Assembly (NCBI GenBank): GCA_025358195.1
Contig: JANYKP010000079.1
Coordinates: forward strand, 1-5,548
Reading direction: 5' to 3'
DNA length: 5,548 nt
From: Cyclobacteriaceae bacterium
Lineage (GTDB): Bacteria; Bacteroidota; Bacteroidia; Cytophagales; Cyclobacteriaceae
Numbering within the stretch: the stretch's first letter is position 1; each line of letters starts with the position of its first letter. The notes under the pieces are model-generated. The model made no database searches and had not been told where the DNA came from. It saw only the letters and a list, made by a program, of their open reading frames with translations. Shown here piece after piece: positions 1-5,548 of the stretch. The position numbers were made by a program, and so were the translations under genes.

Positions 1-499
1 AATTGCGAAACACGGCATCGTTGGGACTATTGAAACGTTTGCCGTTAAAGTTATCGGCAATTGATTTGAATTCCGATTTAGGAGCGTTCAGGGGGGCTAG
101 CATTATGCCCAACCTTCTGTCACCGTGTTGGCAGAGAATAAGATTTCCCTTGTCATCGAGCAGGAGTCCGTTAGAGCCTTCAAATGGGCCTTTGCGGGAG
201 CCGGTATATCCCGAAGGAGTCAGGTATTTTTCCATACCCTTTTCTTCCGTCCATTTGTACACAATATTCTGTGGTACATCTGAAAACAAGAGCATCTTTT
301 CACTTTCCACCCACAGCGGTCCTTCCGACCATACCAGGTCCCGGGCTATTATTTCAATCTGTGCATCGGACGACATAATGCTGTCAAATGCCGGGTCAAG
401 CCGCTCGATGCTGCCGGTGGTCTTCATTTCTTTTGCTGGATTGCAGGCATAACTAATGCAAATCAAAACTATCCAGACGAATTTCTGTTTTGTGCTCAT
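1..499 (-). CDS. SMP-30/gluconolactonase/LRE-family lipoprotein, N-terminal half (partial, runs off the left edge)
   Basis: An open minus-strand frame begins at the ATG at 499-497 and stays open for 166 codons to the window edge; the C-terminal part is missing, as family members usually have about 300-350 residues. Residues 1-19 form a signal peptide (KQK, then a hydrophobic stretch FVWIVLICISYA) ending at Cys19 in a lipobox-like SYAC, so a membrane-anchored lipoprotein outside the cytoplasm is likely. The mature part shows beta-propeller signatures of the SMP-30 family: WSEGPLW around residues 57-63 (Glu59 is the expected metal ligand), EGSNGLLLDDKGNL (107-120) followed by CQHGDRRL (123-130), and NGKRFNSPNDAVF (152-164) with the active-site asparagine region. 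Characterised relatives are calcium- or zinc-dependent lactonases hydrolysing sugar lactones such as gluconolactone; the substrate here cannot be told. It is divergent from the lipid cluster and probably functionally unrelated. There is no clear ribosome binding site. Confidence 0.88.
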   Translation of the reverse strand, partial: MSTKQKFVWIVLICISYACNPAKEMKTTGSIERLDPAFDSIMSSDAQIEIIARDLVWSEGPLWVESEKMLLFSDVPQNIVYKWTEEKGMEKYLTPSGYTGSRKGPFEGSNGLLLDDKGNLILCQHGDRRLGIMLAPLNAPKSEFKSIADNFNGKRFNSPNDAVFRN

Positions 500-566
500 A
501 GGCCCTTTTGAGGGTTAAAAATCTGATCATTCGGGTTGGTTCGTAAGTTTAGTAAAATTTAGCGGT
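500..566. promoter_or_regulatory. Divergent intergenic region, presumed to carry promoters for both flanking transcription units
   Basis: These 67 bases are the only space between two outward-facing genes, so the promoters of the minus-strand lipoprotein gene and of the plus-strand lipid cluster should lie here or in the neighbouring coding ends. The sequence is A/T-rich near 515-560. TAAGTTTA at 544-551 (plus) and TAAATTTT at 561-554 (minus) each resemble the Bacteroidota -7 element TAnnTTTG with one mismatch, but I see no well-spaced -33 TTG partner, and the plus-strand copy would leave a very short leader. A weak CCCT/AGGG inverted repeat (503-506/511-514) sits just upstream of the lipoprotein start. 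The function is inferred from gene orientation; the exact promoter sites are not established. Confidence 0.4.
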
Positions 567-908
567 ATGGTTTCTTTTCTAAAGGTTTTCCTCAGCTTGG
601 TGTGGCTTTTCATGGTCTATATGGTGGTTTCCACCAGCCTGGAAAGCAGCTTATTTAAGGAATGGGACCACCTGGCCGCCATACCATGGATGCGCGCCAC
701 CCTGTGGGATTTTTATGCAAATGTGCTGGTCATCTACCTGTGGGTTTTGTATCGCGAACAAAGCTTTGTTCTGAAGATCGTCTGGGCATTACTATTTTTT
801 ACGTTGGGAAGCATTGGGACGATTGGCTATGTTCTCCTCCAGTTATTCTCATTGAAAGGAGACGAAGGTGTGAACGTTATTCTGAAACCTAAACAGGCCC
901 GCGCGTGA
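567..908 (+). CDS. Small integral membrane protein, DUF1475-like
   Basis: This is a 113-residue protein with three predicted membrane helices at about residues 4-24, 46-63 and 68-94, and a short charged C-terminal tail (KGDEG...KPKQARA). Its most characteristic stretch is residues 41-64, with WMRATLWDFYANV followed by YLWVLYRE: an aromatic/aspartate-rich helix ending in a charged residue pair. This resembles the bacterial DUF1475 type of small membrane protein; I recognise the pattern but am not certain of the family name. No enzymatic function is known to me. It is the first gene of the plus-strand cluster, and its stop codon overlaps the next gene's start by four bases (GTGA), which suggests translational coupling. 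By position it may be a membrane partner or accessory subunit of the lipid-modifying enzymes downstream. The ATG at 567 is chosen because it directly precedes the first hydrophobic helix. No Shine-Dalgarno motif is visible. Confidence 0.8.
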   Translation: MVSFLKVFLSLVWLFMVYMVVSTSLESSLFKEWDHLAAIPWMRATLWDFYANVLVIYLWVLYREQSFVLKIVWALLFFTLGSIGTIGYVLLQLFSLKGDEGVNVILKPKQARA

Positions 909-1708
909 ACCATATCCTTCTTTTGTTCCTCGTTGGGGGATTAGTACTGTTGCTGGTTTTTACAGTAACATGGTTGATCCAACTCCGTACCGGGAATGCT
1001 GCGATTGTAGACACGGTGTGGTCAGCAAGTTTCCCGTTGCTTGCTATGATTTATTTCGTGTTGGTTGACGGCTATGCTCCAAGGCAATTGCTAGTATTAG
1101 TTGTAGTCTGTATCTGGGGCTTCCGGCTTGCTTTCCATCTGTATGCACGAACAATAGGTCATCCTGAGGATGTGCGATATGTGGCATTGCGAAAGGAGTG
1201 GGGCGACAGGCAAAATATTCTGATGCTTCGCTTCTACTATTTCCAGGCTGTATTAGCGCTGGTCCTTTCCCTCCCATTTGTACTGATCATGGTGAACACA
1301 ACGCCTGCGCTGAATTATTTTGAGGTTATTGGTGCCGTCGTCTGGCTTGTTGCGGTACTTGGCGAAAGTCTCGCGGATTTCCAACTCAAAAATTTTAAAG
1401 AAGACCTTTCCAATAAAGGAAAAATATGCGAAGACGGACTGTGGTATTACTCAAGACATCCTAACTATTTTTTTGAATGGCTTGTATGGATTTCTTATTT
1501 TATCATGGCTCTTGGCTCAGCGTGGGGATTCATCACGATTATTTGCCCGTTGGCAATGTATTATTTCCTGACGAAAGTTACTGGAATTGTTTACACGGAA
1601 TCACAGATGTTAAAATCCAGGGGACAGGCTTTTATTGAATATCGGGATTCGACATCGGCCTTTATTCCATTGCCGAAAAAATTGGCAGTTGACAAAATAA
1701 ACAATTGA
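905..1708 (+). CDS. DUF1295 family membrane protein (steroid 5-alpha-reductase / isoprenylcysteine methyltransferase fold)
   Basis: This is a 267-residue polytopic membrane protein of normal DUF1295 length. Hydrophobic helices lie near residues 4-26, 33-54, 60-80, 108-130, 138-156 and 190-224. Family signatures are clear: the N-terminal NAAIVDTVWS (31-40), WGFRLAFHLYARTIGHPED (71-89) with RY just after, GLWYYSRHPNYFFEW (178-192) and YRDSTSAFIPLPKK (246-259). The RHPNY...E block is the conserved C-terminal cofactor-binding region shared with steroid 5-alpha-reductases (NADPH) and ICMT-type methyltransferases (SAM). A reductase acting on a lipid double bond is a plausible role, but the reaction is unproven for DUF1295 proteins. 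The GTG start at 905 overlaps the upstream stop (GTGA) and gives the expected N-terminus, so it is preferred. The next gene follows after 43 bases without a visible terminator. Co-location with CFA-type methyltransferases supports a role in fatty acyl or isoprenoid lipid modification in the inner membrane. Confidence 0.88.
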   Translation: MNHILLLFLVGGLVLLLVFTVTWLIQLRTGNAAIVDTVWSASFPLLAMIYFVLVDGYAPRQLLVLVVVCIWGFRLAFHLYARTIGHPEDVRYVALRKEWGDRQNILMLRFYYFQAVLALVLSLPFVLIMVNTTPALNYFEVIGAVVWLVAVLGESLADFQLKNFKEDLSNKGKICEDGLWYYSRHPNYFFEWLVWISYFIMALGSAWGFITIICPLAMYYFLTKVTGIVYTESQMLKSRGQAFIEYRDSTSAFIPLPKKLAVDKINN

Positions 1709-1751
1709 TAATACGATGTGCCGTTTTAAACTGAATTTAATCATTTGATCT

Positions 1752-2858
1752 ATGTGGTATAACAATTTTCTCGAAAAAGACCTCGTGCCGGACTTTTTAA
1801 TGCGCATCGGCATTCGCCGGATTTGTGCTCAGCGCCTGAAAGAAGAAACGGTGGGTAACACGGAGAAGCAGCATGAAAAGTTCATGGAGTTCGTCCAGTT
1901 GTTGAAGCAAAGTCCCATCGCGGTGGAGACCAGCGCCGCCAACGAACAGCATTATGAACTTCCGACTAAATTCTTTCAGCTCGTTTTGGGAAAACACCTC
2001 AAGTATAGTTCGGGCTATTGGAAAGACAGCGTGACCTCCTTCGACCAGTCGGAAGAAGATATGCTCAACCTGACCTGTGAGCGGGCAGCGTTAAAGAACG
2101 GTCAGGATATTTTGGAATGCGGCTGCGGGTGGGGCTCGCTGTCGTTGTTTATGGCGAAGAAATTTCCGGACAGCAAGATCACTGGTGTTTCCAACTCCCG
2201 AACACAAAAATTGTTTATTGATGAACAAGCAAGAAAGCGCGGAATCACGAACCTGACCATCCTCACGGCAGATATGAATTTTTTTCACACGACGGAAACG
2301 TTTGACAGGATCGTTTCTGTAGAGATGTTTGAACATATGCGCAATTATCAATCCCTGCTGGAAAAGCTTTCTGGTTTTTTACAAGATGACGGGAAAATGT
2401 TCATTCACATTTTCACACACTATTATTTAAGCTATCTCTATGAAGTGAAGAGCGAGATGGATTGGATGGCAAAATATTTCTTTTCGGGAGGTATCATGCC
2501 CAGCGATCATTTATTGTTATACTTCCCGGATCATTTTAAGATTGAAAAACACTGGCGTGTGAACGGCATGCACTACAGCAAAACTTCGGAGGCCTGGCTG
2601 TCCAAAATGGATAATCATAAGTCAGAGATCATGCCGTTGTTCGAAGCTACGTATGGAAAGAAGGAGGCGGTGAAATGGTGGGTTTATTGGCGGTTGTTTT
2701 TTATTGCCTGTGCGGAATTATTTGGATATAACCATGGCCAGGAATGGATGGTGAGCCATTATCTCTTTGAAAAACAACTCCAGCCTTCTTCCCTTGCCAG
2801 GTCTGCCCACAGAAAAGAAACAGAATCCTTCCCTGCCTTGAGTGAGCGCTTGAATTAA
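1752..2858 (+). CDS. SAM-dependent methyltransferase of the CFA-synthase superfamily, coclaurine N-methyltransferase-like subtype
   Basis: This is a 368-residue class I methyltransferase. The N-terminal LVPDFLMRIGIRRICAQRL (11-29), followed by HYELPTKFF (67-75) and LKYSSGYW (83-90), lines up with the helical N-terminal part of CFA-superfamily enzymes. The SAM-binding motif I is LECGCGWGSLSLF (121-133), then GVSNSRTQK (145-153). The core active-site block reads SVEMFEHMRNY (189-199), with Glu191, Glu194 and His195. Canonical CFA synthases usually have SVGMFEH here, whereas plant coclaurine N-methyltransferases have VEMFEH with catalytic Glu and His. The C-terminal part has HWRVNGMHYSKTSEAWL (267-283) and FGYNHGQEWMVSHYLFEK (324-341), also typical of the CNMT-like branch. 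In bacteria the substrate is probably an unsaturated phospholipid acyl chain or another membrane lipid rather than an alkaloid; that is inference from neighbours. The ATG at 1752 is preferred over the in-frame ATG at 1800 because the earlier residues match the family. No ribosome binding site is evident. The next gene starts 10 bases after its stop. Confidence 0.9.
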   Translation: MWYNNFLEKDLVPDFLMRIGIRRICAQRLKEETVGNTEKQHEKFMEFVQLLKQSPIAVETSAANEQHYELPTKFFQLVLGKHLKYSSGYWKDSVTSFDQSEEDMLNLTCERAALKNGQDILECGCGWGSLSLFMAKKFPDSKITGVSNSRTQKLFIDEQARKRGITNLTILTADMNFFHTTETFDRIVSVEMFEHMRNYQSLLEKLSGFLQDDGKMFIHIFTHYYLSYLYEVKSEMDWMAKYFFSGGIMPSDHLLLYFPDHFKIEKHWRVNGMHYSKTSEAWLSKMDNHKSEIMPLFEATYGKKEAVKWWVYWRLFFIACAELFGYNHGQEWMVSHYLFEKQLQPSSLARSAHRKETESFPALSERLN

Positions 2859-2868
2859 TTAAAAATCT

Positions 2869-4161
2869 ATGGAATCAGTCGCAATTATCGGAACCGGTAT
2901 CGCAGGCATGGGCTGCGGGCATTTTCTTCATAAGCGTTATGATATTGAATTCTACGAACAAAATTCATACGTCGGAGGGCATACCAACACGGTATATGTG
3001 GAAGAGGAGGGAAGGAAAATTCCAATCGACACCGGCTTTATCGTTTTTAATAATGTTACATACCCGAATCTGGTGAGACTGTTCAATCAGCTCAATGTGG
3101 AAGTGAAGCCAACGAATATGTCATTTGGGGTGCAACATATTCCTTCCGGGCTGGAATATGGCAGTCTCTATTTGTTTGCACAAAAGCGAAACTATCTAAA
3201 CCCAGGCTTTTGGAGAATGCTCTTCCAGATCAAACGATTTTATGCTGAAGCGGAGGAAATTCTGGAGAATGACAGATATGCAACCTACTCACTCCTCGAT
3301 TATATAAAAGAGAAACATTACAGTAACAATTTTCTATACAACTACATTGTACCCATGAGCTCGGCCCTCTGGTCGACTCCCACAGATATCACCCTGCAAT
3401 ATCCTGCCCGGGCGTTGGTTCGCTTTTTTAAAAATCATGGCTTGTTGGGAATCAATACTCAGGTTCAATGGTTCACTGTACAGAACGGAAGCTGGCAGTA
3501 TCGCGATAAATTGATAGCACCTTTCAAACACAAAATACAGGTTGGTAAGGCAGCAAGGAAAGTGATTCGTGAAGACGGAAAAGTCGTTATCATAGCCTCG
3601 GATGGCTCGGAGAAGAAATATGATAAGGTAATTTTTGCTTGTCATGCAGACCAGGCACTGCGGTTGATATACGACCGGACGGAATTGGAGAATTCTCTGC
3701 TGAGTCCTTTTAAGTATCAAAAAAATATTGCGACCCTGCATACGGATGAAGCGGTTATGCCAAAAATAAGATCCACGTGGTCGGCCTGGAATTACCGTGT
3801 AGAAAATATCCGCGGGGAACTAACCTCGACCACGATTTATGACATGAACTGCCTGCAAGTGGTTTCAAAAAAGAAAAATTACTTCGTCTCCATCAATGAT
3901 CCGGGTGTTGTAAATCAATCGAAAATCATCAGGCGGATTGAGTATGAACATCCAATATTTACTACCGAAACTGCCCGGGCCCAGGAGTCTCTTCAAGTCC
4001 TGAATGAAAATGGAGTTAGTTATTTTTGCGGCAGCTATTTTCGCTTTGGCTTTCACGAAGATGCCTTTACCAGTGCCGTGAATCTTTGCTCTAAATTATT
4101 AGCCCAGGATGCCTGGGAATCAATAAAAGCCGGAAATCCATCGGTCCTGGTTAGTTCGTAA
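2869..4161 (+). CDS. FAD-dependent oxidoreductase, amine-oxidase family, CFA-associated type
   Basis: This is a 430-residue flavoprotein. The N-terminal Rossmann motif is GTGIAGMG (8-15), with the ribose-binding acid at Glu30 in FYEQN and the second FAD motif VGGHTNTV at 35-42. IDTGFIVFNNVTYPNL (53-68) is the signature of the subgroup found beside CFA synthases. Further blocks are VPMSSALWSTP (161-171), YPARALVRFFKNHGLL (178-193), HPIFTTETARAQ (361-372) and the C-terminal FAD-binding CGSYFRFGFHEDAFTSA (387-403). There is no signal peptide or strong membrane helix, so it is cytoplasmic or peripheral on the inner membrane. In plants a domain of this type is fused to the N-terminus of cyclopropane fatty acid synthase, which makes a role as redox partner in acyl-chain modification likely, though the reaction is not known to me. 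It sits 10 bases downstream of the methyltransferase gene, and the DUF1365 gene follows closely. The ATG at 2869 starts directly before the Rossmann strand. Confidence 0.92.
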   Translation: MESVAIIGTGIAGMGCGHFLHKRYDIEFYEQNSYVGGHTNTVYVEEEGRKIPIDTGFIVFNNVTYPNLVRLFNQLNVEVKPTNMSFGVQHIPSGLEYGSLYLFAQKRNYLNPGFWRMLFQIKRFYAEAEEILENDRYATYSLLDYIKEKHYSNNFLYNYIVPMSSALWSTPTDITLQYPARALVRFFKNHGLLGINTQVQWFTVQNGSWQYRDKLIAPFKHKIQVGKAARKVIREDGKVVIIASDGSEKKYDKVIFACHADQALRLIYDRTELENSLLSPFKYQKNIATLHTDEAVMPKIRSTWSAWNYRVENIRGELTSTTIYDMNCLQVVSKKKNYFVSINDPGVVNQSKIIRRIEYEHPIFTTETARAQESLQVLNENGVSYFCGSYFRFGFHEDAFTSAVNLCSKLLAQDAWESIKAGNPSVLVSS

Positions 4162-4185
4162 ATAGTTCAAATTGTGCATCAACAG

Positions 4186-4977
4186 ATGAACTCCTGCCTG
4201 TACCGTTGTAAAATCATGCACCATCGCTTGTCGCCCCGGGAGCACAAGTTTAGCTACAACGTGTTTATGTTTTATATTGACCTGGATGAGGTGGAAATGC
4301 TGGACAAGAAATTATGGTTCTTAAGCCACGATCATTTTAACTGGTTTAATTTCCGCAACCAGGATCATCTTCAGTTCCCGCTGGGTCTGGGGCACAATGA
4401 TAAGTCCGTCAAACAGAATGTGCTTGATTATTTACAGGACCAGGGCATTGCTGTGGATGGAAAAGTTATGTTGCTCACGAATGTCGCCACGCTGGGCTAT
4501 TCCTTTAATCCCATTTCTTTTTATCTCTGTTTTGACCGGGAAAATAATCCAGTCTGTTCGATTGCTGAAGTGTGCAATACGCACGGTGAAATGAAACTTT
4601 TCTTGCTCGAAGGTGAATGTTTTTCAGGAGGGACCTTTAAGAAGCTAATGTCCAAGCATTTTTACGTATCGCCTTTCACCGATTTAGACGCCACGTTTGA
4701 TTTTATTTTCCGAGTGCCGGGAGCTACTGCACACATGCGGGTGGATGACTATCAGGAAGGTAAACGATTTTTGTTGACGTCACTCACGGGTGAAAAGAAG
4801 CGCCTGAGCGATGTGAACCTCTTGTGGTACGGTATCCGGTTCCCATTTATCACCTTAAAAATAATGGTGTCAATCTATTGGCAGGCATTGCTGTTGCGCA
4901 TGAAACGTGTGCCATTCCACCCCAAGAATTTCAATCTTCATCTTCAACAAGAAAATTATCATTACAAAAAAGTATAA
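4186..4977 (+). CDS. DUF1365 domain-containing protein
   Basis: This is a protein of about 263 residues covering the full DUF1365 length. It opens with MNSCLYRCKIMHHRLSPREH and FMFYIDLDEVEML, continues through DKKLWFLSHDHF, and has the family core TNVATLGYSFNPISFYLCFD, then AEVCNTHGEMKLFLL, SKHFYVSPF, and near the end YWQALLLRMKRVPFHPK. The biochemical function of DUF1365 is unknown. It is repeatedly found next to the FAD amine-oxidase-type protein and CFA synthase, as here, so a structural or catalytic role in lipid modification is inferred. The start is uncertain. A GTG at 4174 would add four residues (MHQQ), but the ATG at 4186 matches the usual family N-terminus, which begins right at NS.LY. 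Neither has a Shine-Dalgarno motif. The stop is followed after three bases by the next start, the tightest non-overlapping junction in the cluster, implying co-transcription and perhaps translational coupling. Confidence 0.9.
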   Translation: MNSCLYRCKIMHHRLSPREHKFSYNVFMFYIDLDEVEMLDKKLWFLSHDHFNWFNFRNQDHLQFPLGLGHNDKSVKQNVLDYLQDQGIAVDGKVMLLTNVATLGYSFNPISFYLCFDRENNPVCSIAEVCNTHGEMKLFLLEGECFSGGTFKKLMSKHFYVSPFTDLDATFDFIFRVPGATAHMRVDDYQEGKRFLLTSLTGEKKRLSDVNLLWYGIRFPFITLKIMVSIYWQALLLRMKRVPFHPKNFNLHLQQENYHYKKV

Positions 4978-4980
4978 CCT

Positions 4981-5511
4981 ATGTCGTCGACCACCCTTAC
5001 ATTGGACCGAAAATTTTCTTTGTACGAGACCCTGCTTTTTAATGTTTTCAATAAACTGCCGCTGGGATCATTACAATTGGAAATGCCCGATGGCCATACC
5101 TTGTATTTTGGCAATGGAAGTGAAGTAAAGGCCCGCATCCGGGTTTCGAACAACGATTTCTTTACGAAGTCGGTGCTTTACGGCGATATCGGTTTTGCGG
5201 AGTCTTATATGGATGGCGATTGGCACACGGACAATATTTACGACATCATTCACTGGTTTATCATTAATCTCAATCACAATCCCGTGCTGACAGGAAAGGG
5301 GCTCCGGAAATATGCTCTTAATCTTTTTCGCTTTGCGAACAACGCGTATCACACGGCACGCAAGAATACCGTTAGTGGTTCAAAAAGGAACATTGCTGAG
5401 CACTACGACCTGGGGAATGATTTCTACAAGCTATTTTTGGACAAGACCATGACGTATTCGAGCGCAATTTTCCTTTTTGAACCACTAACGGTATTCTTGC
5501 GTGCCGTGTGA
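4981..5511 (+). CDS. Cyclopropane-fatty-acyl-phospholipid synthase family protein, N-terminal part only (truncated by a fold-back at the window end)
   Basis: The frame encodes 176 residues, but only about the first 163 look genuine. They form the N-terminal lipid-binding region of a canonical CFA synthase: LGSLQLEMPDGHTLYFG (28-44), AEIRV-like ARIRV (51-55), VLYGDIGFAESYMDGDW (65-81), then NIAEHYDLGNDFYKLFLD (137-154) and TMTYSSAIF (156-164). Family members are usually about 400 residues, and the SAM-binding GCGWG motif and catalytic domain, which should follow, are absent. From about position 5470 the reading frame enters an inverted copy of the gene's own 5312-5390 segment, so the last residues (LFEPLTVFLRAV) and the TGA at 5509-5511 are spurious. 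The intact enzyme would transfer a methylene or methyl group from SAM to unsaturated phospholipid acyl chains at the membrane. It starts three bases after the DUF1365 stop. It differs from the first methyltransferase of the cluster and is not a tandem copy of it. Confidence 0.88.
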   Translation: MSSTTLTLDRKFSLYETLLFNVFNKLPLGSLQLEMPDGHTLYFGNGSEVKARIRVSNNDFFTKSVLYGDIGFAESYMDGDWHTDNIYDIIHWFIINLNHNPVLTGKGLRKYALNLFRFANNAYHTARKNTVSGSKRNIAEHYDLGNDFYKLFLDKTMTYSSAIFLFEPLTVFLRAV

Positions 5512-5548
5512 TACGCGTTGTTCGCAAAGCGAAAAAGATTAAGAGCAT
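5312..5548. repeat. 79-bp perfect inverted repeat (arms 5312-5390 and 5470-5548) ending exactly at the window edge
   Basis: Reading 5548 backwards as its complement reproduces 5312 onward without a mismatch for 79 bases, up to 5390 paired with 5470. After a single mismatch (5391 C against 5469 T) five more bases pair (5392-5396 with 5464-5468), leaving a 67-base unique loop at 5397-5463. The left arm is normal coding sequence of the CFA synthase gene, since its translation fits the family. The right arm interrupts the gene directly after the conserved TYSSAIF motif. The right arm ends on the last base of the window. Confidence 0.97.
5470..5548. other. Probable chimeric fold-back tail (artefactual end of contig)
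   Basis: This segment has no independent content: it is the minus-strand copy of 5312-5390. The switch point coincides with the short shared sequence GCAAT at 5464-5468 (complement of ATTGC at 5392-5396), with a second stretch of identity after one mismatch. That is the expected trace of a 3' end annealing to a nearby complementary strand during strand-displacement amplification, or of an assembler following such reads. It should be trimmed before the downstream gene is interpreted. A real genomic inversion duplication cannot be fully excluded from one sequence. Confidence 0.8.

Larger units (their letters stand above)
567..5548 (+). other. Putative lipid-modification operon: DUF1475-like, DUF1295, CNMT-like methyltransferase, FAD oxidoreductase, DUF1365, CFA synthase
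   Basis: Six same-strand genes follow each other with a 4-base overlap and gaps of 43, 10, 24 (12 if the GTG start of the DUF1365 gene is used) and 3 bases. No hairpin plus T-run terminator is visible in any gap. The 43-base gap at 1709-1751 is A/T-rich and could hold a secondary promoter, but I see no clear motif. The FAD protein, DUF1365 and CFA synthase trio is a known conserved neighbourhood in many bacteria. The additional CNMT-like methyltransferase and two membrane proteins extend it here. Co-transcription is inferred from spacing only. The downstream limit is unknown because the sequence ends inside the last gene. Confidence 0.75.

Noticed and set aside
3..452. A 149-residue plus-strand open frame at the left edge.
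   Set aside because: It lies antisense to the minus-strand SMP-30-like gene, whose translation has a signal peptide and family motifs. The plus-strand product shows none and looks like a shadow frame.
855..872. AAAGGAG followed by GTG codons near the end of the first cluster gene, looking like a strong ribosome binding site.
   Set aside because: The GTG codons there are not in the frame of the DUF1295 gene. The GTG at 905 gives the family N-terminus, and the rest of the cluster does not use Shine-Dalgarno sites.
1709..1751. Possible terminator or promoter in the longest gap of the cluster.
   Set aside because: There is no stem-loop with a T-run. TAATCATTTG only loosely resembles the Bacteroidota -7 box with wrong internal spacing, so I do not call either.
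5470..5511. A natural short CFA synthase variant ending LFEPLTVFLRAV.
   Set aside because: These codons are the reverse complement of the gene's own upstream sequence, so the C-terminus and stop come from the fold-back and not from evolution of the protein.
1752..5511. The two CFA-superfamily genes as a recent tandem duplication.
   Set aside because: Their N-terminal regions differ throughout (LVPDFLMRIGIR type versus LGSLQLEMPDGHT type), so they belong to different branches of the superfamily.
5312..5548. Inverted repeat as an invertible phase-variation element or a transposon end.
   Set aside because: There is no recombinase or transposase gene nearby, one arm is ordinary coding sequence of a conserved domain, and the other arm stops exactly at the last base. 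A chimera is simpler.

Overview
The window looks like a short, probably complete contig from a member of the Bacteroidota (a Cytophagales or Chitinophagales relative is my guess). The reasons are moderate GC, start codons preceded by A/T-rich sequence with no Shine-Dalgarno motif, a short lipoprotein signal on the left-edge gene, and protein motifs of the kind seen in that phylum. This assignment is inference; no rRNA or other marker gene is present.

Layout: positions 1-499 hold, on the minus strand, the N-terminal half of an SMP-30/gluconolactonase-like secreted lipoprotein whose 3' part lies beyond the left edge. A 67-base divergent intergenic region (500-566) separates it from a tightly packed plus-strand cluster that fills the rest. 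In order the cluster has a small three-helix membrane protein (DUF1475-like, 567-908), a DUF1295/steroid 5-alpha-reductase-fold membrane protein (905-1708, GTGA overlap), a CFA-synthase-superfamily methyltransferase of the coclaurine N-methyltransferase-like type (1752-2858), an FAD-dependent amine-oxidase-family protein (2869-4161), a DUF1365 protein (4186-4977), and the first ~163 codons of a second, canonical-type cyclopropane-fatty-acyl-phospholipid synthase (4981 onward).

The six genes form a probable operon for modifying membrane lipid acyl chains: two SAM-dependent methyl/methylene transferases acting at double bonds, a flavoprotein redox partner of the type fused to CFA synthase in plants, a DUF1365 protein that habitually accompanies it, and two integral membrane proteins, one of them with a reductase-like fold. 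The final product cannot be read from sequence. A methyl-branched, cyclopropane or furan-type fatty acid are the reasonable candidates.

The right end is not normal sequence. The last 79 bases (5470-5548) are a perfect reverse complement of 5312-5390, inside the second CFA synthase gene. The junction falls at a short microhomology and the repeat runs exactly to the window's last base. This is best explained as a fold-back chimera (amplification or assembly artefact), so the apparent stop codon of that gene at 5509-5511 is false and the gene should be treated as truncated by the contig end.
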